Shown piece after piece: positions 30,129-40,676 of a stretch of 64,000 nucleotides of DNA. The notes under the pieces are model-generated. The model did not search any database. It was not told where the DNA came from and was given only the letters and a program-made list of their open reading frames with translations. Both the position numbers and the translations under genes were made by a program. The stretch is taken from assembly GCA_039621445.1 (NCBI GenBank), contig CP154955.1, forward strand, positions 21,131,823 to 21,195,822, written 5' to 3'. The DNA is from Euglena gracilis (taxonomy: Eukaryota; Euglenida; Euglenophyceae; Euglenales). Numbering within the stretch: the stretch's first letter is position 1; the number at the start of each line of letters is the position of its first letter.

Positions 30129-32801
30129 ATGCAAAGCACAGGCCCCAACCATCAATTCAACTATGCCTTATTACAGGCATCCTTGCAAGACATTGACCAA
30201 GAAAATGGGGATTGGAAGCTTTTATGTGAAAGTGCTTCCAGTTCCCACGCCGATGAGGCACAATTGATTCAATTGTCACAATTGCAACACTTGTCATCAT
30301 TGACAGTGGTCGGCGATGAGCCCTCCACATCATTGGCTTCAGAGGCTAATGCGGCCTCTTCCGCACTCACCTTGCCACAACGGGGGTATTCGCCTCTGTC
30401 TGCGGCAATGGTGCAGCTGCACACACCGGAGAGACCCGTGGTGATTCCGCCACCGGGCTTCTCTGGTGATGGTGGGCTAGAAACCCCGTGTTTCTTTCAA
30501 CCCCCACCGGCTCTTCCACGGGCAAGCCCTTACAGAGCTTTGCCACCACCACCCGATATCGGGTGCTATCCCGTACTACCTTGGCAACCGGAGACTCGCC
30601 TCGTGGTGCCGGAATTCTCCGGTACATCCCAACCCATGGATGACTATGGGAAGGGCACTGGTGAGCTCCTCACTGCTGAGGATGTGCAGGATATTGTTGC
30701 TCGGCTTCCAGGGGATCACCCCCTTGTGAGGCAGTTCAACCATGTGCAACAATGCGTTGCACAGTGTGCAACCGCATTGAACAAAGTGCTTCAGTTTGAT
30801 GAGGACAACCAGAAACATGTCTTCACCAAGCTGGAACACTGCTGGAATTACTTGCAGGAAGTTGGCAGATATTGCCAGAGGAACTTCGAAAGTGCGGGTA
30901 TTGACCTTGCAAACTTTCGGGAAACCTTTGACAGAATATGCCAACAGCTCCCGCAAAACTTCCGGCAAATTAGTGAATGCATGCATGAAGCGGAAACGCG
31001 GAATGACTCCAAGTTTCTGCACTTGCATGGCTCACTACAACAGTTATCGGGACAAATGGAGTCCTGTTCATCTGCGTTGTTGCATTTGCAACAACAGTTG
31101 CATGCACGAGATTCCTCGTCTGCAACATCCAGCAGTGGTGGATTTGTGTCTATGGACCATTTCACCACATTGTCCGCAACTTTCCATGAATCGCAACACC
31201 GCATTATGCAGTTGTGCGATGAAACGGAAAAGTTTCGGCAATTCCAGTCACAAGCCAACGAGAATTTTGCTCCCCACACGTATGTGCGGCAGTTGGAGGA
31301 GCGACTTTCCCGTTTGGAGCAGAAAACCTGCTATTGTGACGCGAATCGGGTTGGATTATCCAATCTGAGCGCGAAAGTCGCGGAAATGGCACAACGGCAG
31401 GATTCCCTGCAGTTGCAGTTGCAATCCGACATTGGCGGGATTAACTCGGCCATTGCGGGTTTGCAACAAAGCTATTCCGCACTTTCCCACCGAGTTCCGG
31501 ACATTAGCGGTATTCAGACTGCTATTGGGGAACTCCAGACCCGGTATGCATCGGTGTCTACCAAAATAACGGAAATGCAGTCTCTACCTGCAGGTTCCAG
31601 TTCTCGGATTACCGAGAACCCTGATTTCCAGGCATTTTATGACAAAATGCTCACTAACAATCAGGAAACCTTGCAAGATTTCTGCAACAGCCTATTACGG
31701 CTTGAGGAATCGGTGAATCGGAATGCCCGATCCACGCAAAGTGAGATTACCAGGTTGGATGAGCGAATTTCCGCGTTGTTGGATAACCCACAACCTGGAA
31801 ATTTGCCCATGGGTACCACAACCGTGTTGTCGGATAACCCTGCACCGGTTGCACCCACCACCACACCAACCAAGATGACATCACCTTTGCAGATTCTCTC
31901 AAATGCTGTAAAAGCATTAATGGGACAACTCCAATTATTGGATAAGTCTCACGGGAAACTTGTCCAAGATGTTACCGGAATTTCCGAAAGGATTCCGCAC
32001 TTGGATGACTTTTCCCGTTACCGTAAGCGTATTCGCGCTTTGGAGGATGAAGTTGACCGTATTTGCGGCCAACTCCAACTCGTTGAGCATTTGGAGCAAA
32101 GTGTGCATGACTTGTCTGTGGGTTTGGATAATGTGTCCAACCAACAGCGGGTTTCACACCGCAATTCGGCAGTATGCATTGCCGAAGATGCGCCAAATGT
32201 TCCAGAGTCGCGTTTTCATAACCCGGCTCTGGGTGCACATGCACCACCACCACCCGTGTCCCGAGTGTCACAATCCGCGATTCCGCGAATTGTGCCACCA
32301 TTGGCCTTGCCCACAACTCAAAACCAGTTTTCGGATGAATTTCCCATTACGGGAACCGAATTTTCGGAAAACACGGCGATTCCGCCAAGTCTCCACCAAG
32401 AAATCCATCATTCCATGCTTGTGCGTGGAATGAGCCAAACCCGTACACCGGGAGTGGGTCACATGTTGCATGCGCGACATACTCCCACACCGGAGTGTCC
32501 CCCTATTACGGGTGACCAACAGGGTTTGCGACCGGATTTCCGGTACCAGGATTCACCTTCACCAGAAATTTCGCGATTCCGACAAGAATCCGGAAAGGAT
32601 ACGCTTGGTGCTCGAGCGTACCCGGGCCCGAATCCACGGAATACCACCGAGGGCCAACGGGTTTTTCAGAAAGACTTCAAGGGCACCATCGCAATCGCGA
32701 ATAAGGTGAAACCCCAATGGGACGGTGATCCAACCACATGGAGACAGTTTTTCCGGGACTGGGAGTACTACTGGGCATTGAAAGGGCCTCCCTATGGATG
32801 A
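30129..32801 (+). CDS. gag: gag-like protein (matrix/coiled-coil part and start of capsid)
   Basis: About 890 codons from the ATG at 30129; the open frame extends a further 33 nt upstream. The N-terminal third is Pro/Ser-rich. The middle is Gln/Leu-rich with heptad-like patterns (LQLQLQSDIGGINSAIAGLQ, RLEESVNRN, RIRALEDEVDRI), suggesting long coiled coils for particle assembly. The C-terminus holds WDGDPTTWRQFFRDWEYYW, which resembles the beginning of a Ty3-type capsid domain. It ends at TGA inside ATGGATGA, where the next frame starts. The capsid domain is therefore split over two frames. Confidence 0.8.
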   Translation: MQSTGPNHQFNYALLQASLQDIDQENGDWKLLCESASSSHADEAQLIQLSQLQHLSSLTVVGDEPSTSLASEANAASSALTLPQRGYSPLSAAMVQLHTPERPVVIPPPGFSGDGGLETPCFFQPPPALPRASPYRALPPPPDIGCYPVLPWQPETRLVVPEFSGTSQPMDDYGKGTGELLTAEDVQDIVARLPGDHPLVRQFNHVQQCVAQCATALNKVLQFDEDNQKHVFTKLEHCWNYLQEVGRYCQRNFESAGIDLANFRETFDRICQQLPQNFRQISECMHEAETRNDSKFLHLHGSLQQLSGQMESCSSALLHLQQQLHARDSSSATSSSGGFVSMDHFTTLSATFHESQHRIMQLCDETEKFRQFQSQANENFAPHTYVRQLEERLSRLEQKTCYCDANRVGLSNLSAKVAEMAQRQDSLQLQLQSDIGGINSAIAGLQQSYSALSHRVPDISGIQTAIGELQTRYASVSTKITEMQSLPAGSSSRITENPDFQAFYDKMLTNNQETLQDFCNSLLRLEESVNRNARSTQSEITRLDERISALLDNPQPGNLPMGTTTVLSDNPAPVAPTTTPTKMTSPLQILSNAVKALMGQLQLLDKSHGKLVQDVTGISERIPHLDDFSRYRKRIRALEDEVDRICGQLQLVEHLEQSVHDLSVGLDNVSNQQRVSHRNSAVCIAEDAPNVPESRFHNPALGAHAPPPPVSRVSQSAIPRIVPPLALPTTQNQFSDEFPITGTEFSENTAIPPSLHQEIHHSMLVRGMSQTRTPGVGHMLHARHTPTPECPPITGDQQGLRPDFRYQDSPSPEISRFRQESGKDTLGARAYPGPNPRNTTEGQRVFQKDFKGTIAIANKVKPQWDGDPTTWRQFFRDWEYYWALKGPPYG

Positions 32802-34056
32802 GAAGGAGCGCGCGCGACAACTCGTCATTCGCTACCGCGTTTCCTTTGATGACCTGGTGGAGCAATACGCTTCCACCAGTTCAAGTTTGGTCGCTAGGAT
32901 TACCCTGGAGACCAAGTGGCGGCAATGCGCCCCACCCGATCGCAAATGGAAGTCCATTGACCTTTGGTATGCCAAATGGTTAGGACTTGCCGCTGAAGTG
33001 GATGAACTCAGTGAAAAGCAAATGCGCGAACAGTTTGACGCTGTTCTCATGCATTTCACGCCTAGCCTCATCAAGGATATCCATCGTGAGGAGTTGGCGG
33101 GTAATGCAATGACTCTTGACCAACGCTGGAACTACGTTTCCAAGCAATTGAAGCTATCACAGCTTCTTGGTCAGATTCAGTCCGCGTATACCGCACACCC
33201 AACCGCTGGATTACCGGCTGGTTCGGTGAACGCATTGCAAAAATCACCGGTTTCACCCACTTCTCCAACCACGGGATCGAAAACGCGATACCCGCGTTCT
33301 TCGGACCAAGCCACGGATAAAGTGTGCTTTTTGTGCAACAAACCGGGACATATGTCTCGGGAGTGCCCTAATCCTGAAGCGCGAAAGCGTATTCAGAGTC
33401 CGCGAGGCTCGACCTCATCACGAGGTTCGGGTTCCTCCGCGTTTTCACGCCAATCGGGCAATTCACGGTCATCGGGTCCCCGTTCCGGTGGTATTAGCCC
33501 CCGGATCCCGTTCCGCGATGAGCGGAAACACGGTACCCCTCGGGGTAGGTCACCCGGTGCCCCGGCCAAGAAGCGTGATTCTCATCGCGAGACATCGCGA
33601 TCGCGTTCGCGAAGCGGATCATCTTCTTCGCGATCGTCATCGGGAAAACCCCGATACACCGGTCATGGTCGACGGGATATCCGGTCACCACGACGGTTTG
33701 ACGGGAAATCGGGAAACCGATCCCCCCGTTACCAAGAATCGCGACCCAAATCTCGGTGTTCGCTTTGTGGATCGAGTGATCACCACTCATCCAAATGTCC
33801 GCGTTCTCGTTCTCCCCGCCCTGGCCAACGTCATCGCGGTATGAATCGCGGTGACAAGGGTCACTCCTCCAACCGCCATAAAGTCGGTTTCAAGATATCT
33901 TGTTTGGAGGATGACACCCCGGCTTCGGGCAGGGAGGGGGATGAGACCACGGATACCGATTTCGACGAGGCCCGCATGGCGGTGCGCACGTTGAAATCAG
34001 TTTATACCTCTAAAAGGCCCATAGCCGGCTATTCGGCCGGTTCGGACCTGGAGTAG
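32794..34056 (+). CDS. gag: gag-like protein, capsid remainder and nucleocapsid
   Basis: It overlaps the preceding frame by 8 nt (ATGGATGA), in the +1 frame. Residues ~1-130 continue the capsid-like helices. CFLCNKPGHMSREC (residue ~178) and CSLCGSSDHHSSKC (residue ~323) are two CCHC zinc knuckles (C-x2-C-x4-H-x4-C) that bind genomic RNA. Between them lies an Arg/Ser-rich, highly basic stretch. The frame ends at a UAG (34054-34056) in the same frame as pol. It could be expressed by +1 frameshifting or reinitiation; a simple indel in a once-continuous gag is also possible. Confidence 0.85.
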   Translation: MDEKERARQLVIRYRVSFDDLVEQYASTSSSLVARITLETKWRQCAPPDRKWKSIDLWYAKWLGLAAEVDELSEKQMREQFDAVLMHFTPSLIKDIHREELAGNAMTLDQRWNYVSKQLKLSQLLGQIQSAYTAHPTAGLPAGSVNALQKSPVSPTSPTTGSKTRYPRSSDQATDKVCFLCNKPGHMSRECPNPEARKRIQSPRGSTSSRGSGSSAFSRQSGNSRSSGPRSGGISPRIPFRDERKHGTPRGRSPGAPAKKRDSHRETSRSRSRSGSSSSRSSSGKPRYTGHGRRDIRSPRRFDGKSGNRSPRYQESRPKSRCSLCGSSDHHSSKCPRSRSPRPGQRHRGMNRGDKGHSSNRHKVGFKISCLEDDTPASGREGDETTDTDFDEARMAVRTLKSVYTSKRPIAGYSAGSDLE

Positions 34057-34092
34057 GGGAGCCCGAGGTCCGAGGGCACGGACCTCTGGGCT
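34054..34092 (+). promoter_or_regulatory. UAG stop followed by a 13-bp hairpin: candidate readthrough signal
   Basis: After UAG-GGG the arms AGCCCGAGGTCCG (34060-34072) and CGGACCTC-T-GGGCT (34079-34092) pair fully apart from one bulged T, around the loop AGGGCA. The inner 8-bp stem starts 8 nt after the stop, a spacing like that of known viral readthrough elements. The frame stays open from 34057 into pol. Function is inferred from geometry only. Confidence 0.65.
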
Positions 34093-34101
34093 GATGAACA
34101 G

Positions 34102-37100
34102 ATGGAGGTAGGACCTGATCAACCCTGCCCCCCCTGCCCATCTGCCTTCCTGGTCGGTACCCGGAAAATTTTCGGGTCCCCCCACCCCCACTCCAACTTT
34201 CCGCTCGGAATGTTGTGCAAAGTAGGAAAGGGTTCATGGGAAAGCTGGCAAGAAAACGTATTTTCGCCAGACCCTTCACTTTGCTTACCCCCCATGGAAC
34301 TTTTGGTCCAAGCGGAAATCAAAATCCAAAATTTTTGTGCAAAAGTCAAAATTCTCATTGACACTGGTTGTCGCATTGCACTACTTTTTCGGTTTGGGTT
34401 GATACCAACCCCCCTCTTGGTGAAAGCCAAGAAGCCGATCAAAATTACGACGGCTGACAACACCCCCATGTGCGGTGGTGACTTGGGATGCTTTTTGGAC
34501 ATAGTCCTACCCCTCATCCCCAAGCACCACTCACACCCCCCCCAACCGCAAAATTTTCCGGATACCTGGGGATACGAATCCGGAATCCATGGTTCTGACG
34601 TAATTCTGGGATACCCCTTTTTACGTCAGCACCGGCTGGTAGTGGATTGCCACTCCCACGGTTTGCGCACATCACCACTCTCTTCATTGCCCCCCAAACC
34701 TGTGGCGTCAACCGCGACAGCCACCAATTTTTCCACACCGTTTTCAAAAACTTTTACCCCGTTACCAACCACACCAACCAACGTTTTCCACACCGGGTGT
34801 ACCGAGAAAGTTCACCCCCTGCCCACTACCATACCAACTTCCGTTCCCCATGAGGCAGGGCAAGCGAGTAGCGGTACCCCCCTCGTTCCACTGGGTTACA
34901 AGACGAAAGCCCAAAGGCCTGAAGTGATCACGGTGTCGAGTAGTCGCCCAGCTGCACTAATACCACGTTTTCCACCAGATGTATCGCTTTCAGATACATC
35001 TGTACACCCCCCAGCAGCTACAAAAGCGCATCCCAACTTTTACACACACCCCCACCAGACCAACATGCGCGACCAGGACCACTACTCCGACACTTCCTTC
35101 CAATGTGTGCACTGTAGGAGAATATCCGCCCAGCCAGATTTCGATTGTGGATGTCTAGTCCAAACACCAACACTAATCCCGATTTCGCGTAACCATACAC
35201 TTGGTTGCGGATCGCAATGCGCGACCGTACATCAAGTGCTCCAACAACGAGGTATTGCCTTGTTGTTTGGGACCGCGAAATCCGTGTCACACACCTCCCC
35301 CACCTCCATCTGGCATGATATGGACTGGGTATGCACCCATCCAACCCATCAACCCTTGGGAATGCCCCTTGGGAGTGTGGATGACACACCCTTGACCTAT
35401 GTTTGCGGATCCCTGAATTGCGTTACCGCTCTTCAACCCGCGAACCAGGTCGACACATACGCGATGCGCGTATGGAACGCATTTAATTTTGGTCAATACC
35501 GTATTTTGGAGGAATGGTTCTCCAAAATCGCGGCTTTGGCTGATTCCTTCGATTTGTCGTTGGAAATTGATGCGTTCTCATCAAAAGCGCATGCGCGCTT
35601 GTCGCGATATTGGTCGCACATACCAACGCATTTCTTAAATTCTGGGGTGATACGGTGCTGTGGATGCACTCCCCCAAAACTTATCCCGGATGTGGTGGAG
35701 AAAATCCTCCGCGATGAAGCGCGAGGAGCTCTCCTCATACCCGTCAATCCGAATGCGGATTGGTTTCACCAACTATCCTATGTGTGTTTTCATTGGTGGG
35801 ATTTACCCGCTGATGTACCACTATTTGAGGATTTTTGTGGTATATTATTACCACCTGTCAAAGAAATCATTTTTCGCGTTTGTTTCTTTGACGCATTCGG
35901 AATATCCGATGTGCGTGTGCCAAGATACCTTGGTACCAATGGGGATGCCACACCCTCAACGCAGATTTCTGCGGTCATTGAGAGTGCGGACCAACATCCC
36001 AAGTCTGCTGATTATTGTTCGCGAATTGCTCGCGAATTCCATGGTGTACTGGATAATCCAGTTTACGCCTGCGACATCGACCCCGCGATTCGCGGTCCGT
36101 TCGGTGTTTGCAAAATCGAGCTCAAGGATGGCGCTAAACCTATGCACCGGAAATTCTTCCGTTGCTCGGGTGAACGCGAACAGGCTCTCAACGAGATGAT
36201 TGAGAAGCTCATCCAGCGGAAGTGGATTATCCCTTCCAAGAGCGAGTGGACATCACAAGCTTTTGTGGTGCCCAAACCCGCTGACCAGTCTGGTCAGAAG
36301 AAGTGGAGACTAGTGCTGGATTACCGGTACCTGAACTCCCAAACGAAGGATGACCCCTTCCCGTTACCGCTGATCGAGGATTTGATCACCAAACAATCGG
36401 ATAACCGGTTGTGGTCAATCTTTGATCTGGAAGACGGTTTCCATCAGATGCATTTGCATCCTGATTCGCAACCGTACACGGCATTCGTGACATCCAAGGG
36501 TGTGTACCAATGGACGGTACTCCCCATGGGTGTTAAGAATGGCCCAGCCATGTTTCAACGCATGATCCAGTGGGTTTTGCGCGATTTACCGTTTGCTCTG
36601 GTGTACATCGATGATGTACTGGTGGGAACCCAACCGCCATCCGCGAAATCGGGCGAGGATATCCTCGACCCGCATTATCGCGATGTGCGCGCGGTATTAT
36701 CCGCGTTCCAAAAGCATGTGCTTTTTGTGAAGGGTTCCAAAATGCACCTGTTTCGCAAAATTATTAAGTTTTGCGGGCACATCCTGAGCAACGGGCAGCG
36801 TAAAGCCGCACCCAGTAAGATGGAGGCCATTAAGAAATGGACTCCTGAGGTCATTAAGACCTTAACGCATTTAAAGGGATTTTTGGGATTAGCCCAATAC
36901 TACGCGATTTACATGAAAGATTTCGCGAAAATCGCGGTACCCCTAACCCGACAACTCAAAAATCGGACACCCGATAACGCAAAAGTCATTTGGGATGACC
37001 AAATGCGCGAGGCCTTGAATAAAATCAAGGACTTGCTCCTCGAGAACGTGGTTCTCGATATCGCGGATCCATACAAACCGTATGTCCTGGAGGTCGACAG

Positions 37101-37743
37101 CAGCGATTACGCTGTTGGCGGGGTTCTTAGCCAGCATAATGCGGCGAATGAACTCCGACCTGTGGCTTTCTTCAGCAGGAAGCTACAGGGCGACAACGGG
37201 AAAGGACAGGTTAAATGGAGCATTCGCGAAAAGGAGACATATGCCATTGTGCTAATTCTCCAGAAGTTCCGCAGCTGGATAGCCAGCAGCTTGGTCCAGA
37301 TACTGGTGTTGACGGATCATGAGAGCCTTCAACACTGGTATACCGAGGACCTGAACAAGGCCATGTCATCAGTGGGCAGAAGATGCCGATGGCATGAGTT
37401 CTTGAGCCAGTTTAACCTGGTGGTAGTTTATACCCCAGGTCATACGCAAAAAGTTGCGGATCCTCTCAGCCGAGCCCCCTGGTATTATCCTGGGAACCCG
37501 GATGAGGGTGATGCGACTTTTCATGGCAGCCATGAGGCTGACCAGTTCGCACGTCGATCCGACGCTGCGGACAACATGCTCGATTCACTACCGGTTTCCC
37601 GGGTGTATCGCAGCATCGCCATTTCACCATTGCGTGGAAGGCGCCGGCGTGGACGCACTGCCGGACCCCGTCGCATTACGCGTACGGAAACTCCTACCCC
37701 CCTATTTTTCCGCGAATGGGATTATTCGCGTGACCCTATATAG
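34102..37743 (+). CDS. pol: pol: aspartic protease, reverse transcriptase, RNase H
   Basis: 1213 codons from the first ATG; in frame with the upstream gag UAG, so a readthrough product would start earlier. KILIDTGC (residues ~83-90) is the retropepsin active site. A Pro/Thr-rich linker of ~500 residues follows. RT covers about residues 670-870, with [23 protein letters not shown] (motif A), [15 protein letters not shown] (motif B) and the catalytic YIDDVLV at ~36603. RNase H starts near [17 protein letters not shown] (37085), with [16 protein letters not shown] and [13 protein letters not shown]. All catalytic residues look intact. The last ~80 codons overlap the integrase frame (+1) and lack the expected integrase N-terminus, so a frame change occurs near 37650-37720. 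Confidence 0.92.
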   Translation: MEVGPDQPCPPCPSAFLVGTRKIFGSPHPHSNFPLGMLCKVGKGSWESWQENVFSPDPSLCLPPMELLVQAEIKIQNFCAKVKILIDTGCRIALLFRFGLIPTPLLVKAKKPIKITTADNTPMCGGDLGCFLDIVLPLIPKHHSHPPQPQNFPDTWGYESGIHGSDVILGYPFLRQHRLVVDCHSHGLRTSPLSSLPPKPVASTATATNFSTPFSKTFTPLPTTPTNVFHTGCTEKVHPLPTTIPTSVPHEAGQASSGTPLVPLGYKTKAQRPEVITVSSSRPAALIPRFPPDVSLSDTSVHPPAATKAHPNFYTHPHQTNMRDQDHYSDTSFQCVHCRRISAQPDFDCGCLVQTPTLIPISRNHTLGCGSQCATVHQVLQQRGIALLFGTAKSVSHTSPTSIWHDMDWVCTHPTHQPLGMPLGSVDDTPLTYVCGSLNCVTALQPANQVDTYAMRVWNAFNFGQYRILEEWFSKIAALADSFDLSLEIDAFSSKAHARLSRYWSHIPTHFLNSGVIRCCGCTPPKLIPDVVEKILRDEARGALLIPVNPNADWFHQLSYVCFHWWDLPADVPLFEDFCGILLPPVKEIIFRVCFFDAFGISDVRVPRYLGTNGDATPSTQISAVIESADQHPKSADYCSRIAREFHGVLDNPVYACDIDPAIRGPFGVCKIELKDGAKPMHRKFFRCSGEREQALNEMIEKLIQRKWIIPSKSEWTSQAFVVPKPADQSGQKKWRLVLDYRYLNSQTKDDPFPLPLIEDLITKQSDNRLWSIFDLEDGFHQMHLHPDSQPYTAFVTSKGVYQWTVLPMGVKNGPAMFQRMIQWVLRDLPFALVYIDDVLVGTQPPSAKSGEDILDPHYRDVRAVLSAFQKHVLFVKGSKMHLFRKIIKFCGHILSNGQRKAAPSKMEAIKKWTPEVIKTLTHLKGFLGLAQYYAIYMKDFAKIAVPLTRQLKNRTPDNAKVIWDDQMREALNKIKDLLLENVVLDIADPYKPYVLEVDSSDYAVGGVLSQHNAANELRPVAFFSRKLQGDNGKGQVKWSIREKETYAIVLILQKFRSWIASSLVQILVLTDHESLQHWYTEDLNKAMSSVGRRCRWHEFLSQFNLVVVYTPGHTQKVADPLSRAPWYYPGNPDEGDATFHGSHEADQFARRSDAADNMLDSLPVSRVYRSIAISPLRGRRRRGRTAGPRRITRTETPTPLFFREWDYSRDPI

Positions 37744-39169
37744 TACCATTGTGAATAGACTTCGTAATGGTGAATCCATAGAGAATTACTCTCTATCACC
37801 ATTGCGGCTTATTTTCCGGAATGATTCTGGTTATAAATATTGTATACCCCAAGACCTGGTTGATGATGTGATTTTGAGCTATCACAACCATGGTCACCCT
37901 GGGGCCCCCAAACTTCTTTCACTAGTGGGTCGCAGATATTGCACAACCCTGAGTGAAAAAGATTTATACTCGCGCTGTTTGCGAATTTCGCAACGGTGCC
38001 AAATTTGTCAGGCTGTGAAACCGCGCAGAGGTACCCCCCCTGGTACGATGGACTTTTTCCCCGTACCACCTGACATTTTTACATCCCTCTGCATGGATTT
38101 TCTCGAACTTGAACCTTGCAAAGGATCAGATGACAAAATTTACGATTACGTTTTTGTTGTCGTCTGTCGGCTGAGTGGGTACATAGTAGCCATTCCATGC
38201 CGGAAAGCAGGGTTGACAGCCCAAATTTTGGCATCCATATTCCTGGAGAAATGCATCTGCTTAATGGGTTTACCGAACGAAATCGTGAGTGATCAAGATC
38301 ACTTGATCTCTTCGCGGTTTTTCACAACTTTGTGCGGTTTACTCGGCATTGAGCAGCATTTTTCCATTATATACCGCCCGAAAGGCAATGGTAGAGCCGA
38401 GGCAGCCGTGAAATCCGTTGTCAATATGCTTCGCCTTTCACTGGCTGACTCGGGTAAGAATTGGTTATCCGTTCTTCATTGGTGTTTATTTTACATCAAT
38501 ACCTTGCCAGGGTTGGTATTACCACACTCACCGTACAAAATTGTTTTCGGACGAGACCCTCCGGCCATAGGGGATATCCCCTCGGAGAGACCCGCCCGAA
38601 GTAGCGTCAGCTGTGAAACGTGGTTTGCAGAAGTGGAATCACTCCGCTCTGCAGTCCAATCACGTATCACAGAAATTCATTCCAACAAACGGAAATCGTT
38701 TTTACAAAACTTCAACACACCTGTGTATAGTCCAGGTGACCGCGTGTGGGTACGGAATAACCGCACCCGCATGCAATCTTCCAAGCTAGATCCTCTTTGG
38801 CTCGGCCCATGCGAAATTTTGGAGAGGTTAGGTAGTAGCGGGCGATATAAAGTTGCCTTGCCCAACGGGATTGAGGACGTCCATATGGACGACTTCAAAC
38901 CGTACCTAAGCCCCCCAGACGGAAAAGCTATCCCCTGCCTATATTTCAAGCCCCGTTCCAGATTACCTGAAACGGACGACTTTGTGGTCGATAAGATAAT
39001 AGACCACAAGGTCGACAGGGGTGTGCACTACTGGAAAGTTCGCTGGAAAGGGTATGGGCCAGAGGAGGACACTTGGGAGCCAGCATCCAGTTTTGTTGGA
39101 TATGTCCAACAGGATTGGAAGCTGTGGAACAAGCGCAATAACATAGACATAAACATAAACACCTTCTGA
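37454..39169 (+). CDS. pol: pol: integrase with C-terminal chromodomain
   Basis: The frame is open from 37454, but true integrase coding starts only around 37650. The zinc-binding region has H-x3-H (YHNHGHPG, residue ~140) and CQIC (~182). The core has MDFLEL (D, ~214), VSDQDH (D, ~279) and, after 35 residues, the Glu in [11 protein letters not shown]: an intact D,D(35)E triad. Next come the Ty3-type C-terminal segment ([21 protein letters not shown]) and a chromodomain at ~505-560 ([27 protein letters not shown]). Chromodomains steer integration to histone-marked chromatin. It lies in the +1 frame relative to RT/RNase H. Confidence 0.93.
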   Translation: MRILSAEPPGIILGTRMRVMRLFMAAMRLTSSHVDPTLRTTCSIHYRFPGCIAASPFHHCVEGAGVDALPDPVALRVRKLLPPYFSANGIIRVTLYSTIVNRLRNGESIENYSLSPLRLIFRNDSGYKYCIPQDLVDDVILSYHNHGHPGAPKLLSLVGRRYCTTLSEKDLYSRCLRISQRCQICQAVKPRRGTPPGTMDFFPVPPDIFTSLCMDFLELEPCKGSDDKIYDYVFVVVCRLSGYIVAIPCRKAGLTAQILASIFLEKCICLMGLPNEIVSDQDHLISSRFFTTLCGLLGIEQHFSIIYRPKGNGRAEAAVKSVVNMLRLSLADSGKNWLSVLHWCLFYINTLPGLVLPHSPYKIVFGRDPPAIGDIPSERPARSSVSCETWFAEVESLRSAVQSRITEIHSNKRKSFLQNFNTPVYSPGDRVWVRNNRTRMQSSKLDPLWLGPCEILERLGSSGRYKVALPNGIEDVHMDDFKPYLSPPDGKAIPCLYFKPRSRLPETDDFVVDKIIDHKVDRGVHYWKVRWKGYGPEEDTWEPASSFVGYVQQDWKLWNKRNNIDININTF

Positions 39170-39649
39170 AACGATTTCGTTTTGGAGAATGCGTGTGTTT
39201 TATGTGAATGTTTCGCGTTTATACCCCCCCCTGCACTTCATTATTTCTCTATCTTTCTCGCAGAGTTTTGATTAAGATAGAAGCCTTGCTTTTTCAGTGC
39301 TCTCGCACTCAAATCGACTGACAACAAGGTTATCCTTAGTTGTCGTCGTCGTTCGGGTAGCATCATGCTGCCTGGGCGCGGACCTGGACCAGGTCCACCA
39401 TGGCCGCAGCCTTCTGGCGCGCCATATCCGTAGTGCGGAAGATCATCTCTCCCGCATACGGGGGCAAGCGCGATCTGCGCTGCGCTGGTGGCTGAGGTGC
39501 CGGCTGCTGGACGGCAGATGGATCTGGTACCGCATATGCGGACCGGCTGCTGGTAGCCGCGGCGAATACCGGGGCTGAAACCCTCTCAGCATGTGGGGCA
39601 CCCGGAATCGGGGCCTCAGCATACTGAGGGTACTGAGGGTACTGAGGGC
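39170..39649. other. post-integrase spacer with an antisense open frame
   Basis: No + strand gene. On the minus strand 39363-39656 is open for 97 codons and Pro/Gln/Ala-rich (PQYPQYPQYAEAPIPGAP near its start), ending GEMIFRTTDMARQKAA. The 12-bp period GAGGGTACT... (39625-39650) encodes the PQY repeats. It may be a captured gag-like fragment in reverse orientation or chance; no domain is recognised. Confidence 0.35.
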
Positions 39650-39878
39650 ACTGCAATTTCCCCGAAAAAAAAAACGGTAGACAACTTTTTTGCTCGGGCC
39701 ATATCTCCGCACTGGCGGGGAGTTACGGGCAACCGAAGTGCTCTGGAGAAACTAGGGAACCTCTCCTAACCTATAGGCTATTCACTTTGGGGGCCACGAA
39801 ATCCAGTCACATCGATAATCCTCGGGTGCCCCGACCTACCCAGGGGGGGGAGCGGGGGGGGGGGCGGGGGGGGGGGGG

Positions 39879-39909
<31 letters not shown>

Positions 39910-40055
39910 CGGGGGGGCCCCCCCCCCCCCGGTGGTAAGCGTCGCTCTTACTCTAAAGAGATAAGAGCTCAGCGACCAGGGTGTGACGTAGAGCTGAGCT
40001 CTTTGGGAGACCACTCCGGCCCGGCCTGGCCTGCCAGCGGCCCAGCGGCCCGGTA
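39650..40055 (-). mobile_element. dispersed repeat inserted in the LTR element (reverse copy)
   Basis: Reverse complement of parts of the 17.6-20.1 kb repeat: GGTAGACAAC, TTTGCTCGGGCCATATCTCC, CCTCTCCTAACCTATAGGCTA, GCTCTTACTCTAAAG and GAGCTGAGCTCTTTGGGAGAC all occur in the matching inverted order. It ends in the GGCCCG-rich block. Exact borders and any target duplication are not clear. Confidence 0.8.
39843..39930 (+). repeat. ~75-nt G-run followed by a C13 run
   Basis: An almost pure G tract with single A or C interruptions is followed directly by a C tract. This could form a hairpin or G-quadruplexes. It occupies the homopolymer position of the dispersed repeat. Its length is likely unstable or poorly resolved in assembly. 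Confidence 0.85.
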
Positions 40056-40676
40056 GCACAGGTGGCGATGGGTTTAAAATCATATGTTGAAGAAGTTAGG
40101 GAGCCCTTGTGGAGAAATGAAGACCATTGGAATTATGCAGTATGGTATGTGCACATGCAAGTATGAGTACATGTATGACTTTTTGGTCTTAAAAAAGGAA
40201 AAATAGGGAGTCATTGTTATTCGGGACGCCTCCGAACAGTTGATGCGGCCCAGGCGTGGTTACCCCGATTTCGCACCGCTCCCATCGTCGTTGCCCCTGA
40301 AGTGGGGTGACGATGATGGGATGTCATCGGCTTGGGTATCCCCGGCTATGGGTACCGGAGACCCGCACGGTTGCGGGCGGTTACCTACCTTGCTATCTTG
40401 CCGTGGGCAAGGGGTTAGAATTTGGGGTTTCCTGGGTTGCTGAGAGGGTTTTGTCAGTGTAAGGTTGTTAGGGTTGGTTAGTGTTAGGTGTGTTGGTGTT
40501 AGTTAGCGAGTTAGGAGAGTGGTCAGGGGAGAGGGGTTTGGGGAGGAGCGAAAGGGGATGTGGCTTTTCCCGTTGGCATGGGGACCGGCGACGTTTGCCA
40601 TTGGAAAAAGTGCATGTTTAATGATGATTAGAGTTAGAGGTGCTTACACTTCCGGAGTGTCTATTTCTTTTCGTAT
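40056..40676. other. spacer between inserted repeat and extra ORF
   Basis: No gene seen. Loose TTAG-rich repetition (GTTAGGGTTGGTTAGTGTTA) lies at 40460-40510. It is too irregular for telomeric repeat. Confidence 0.5.

Noticed and set aside
40455-40510. Telomere-like TTAGGG repetition
   Set aside because: Spacing is irregular, with no run of exact repeats. Similar single words at 5250 and 5530 belong to inverted-repeat arms.
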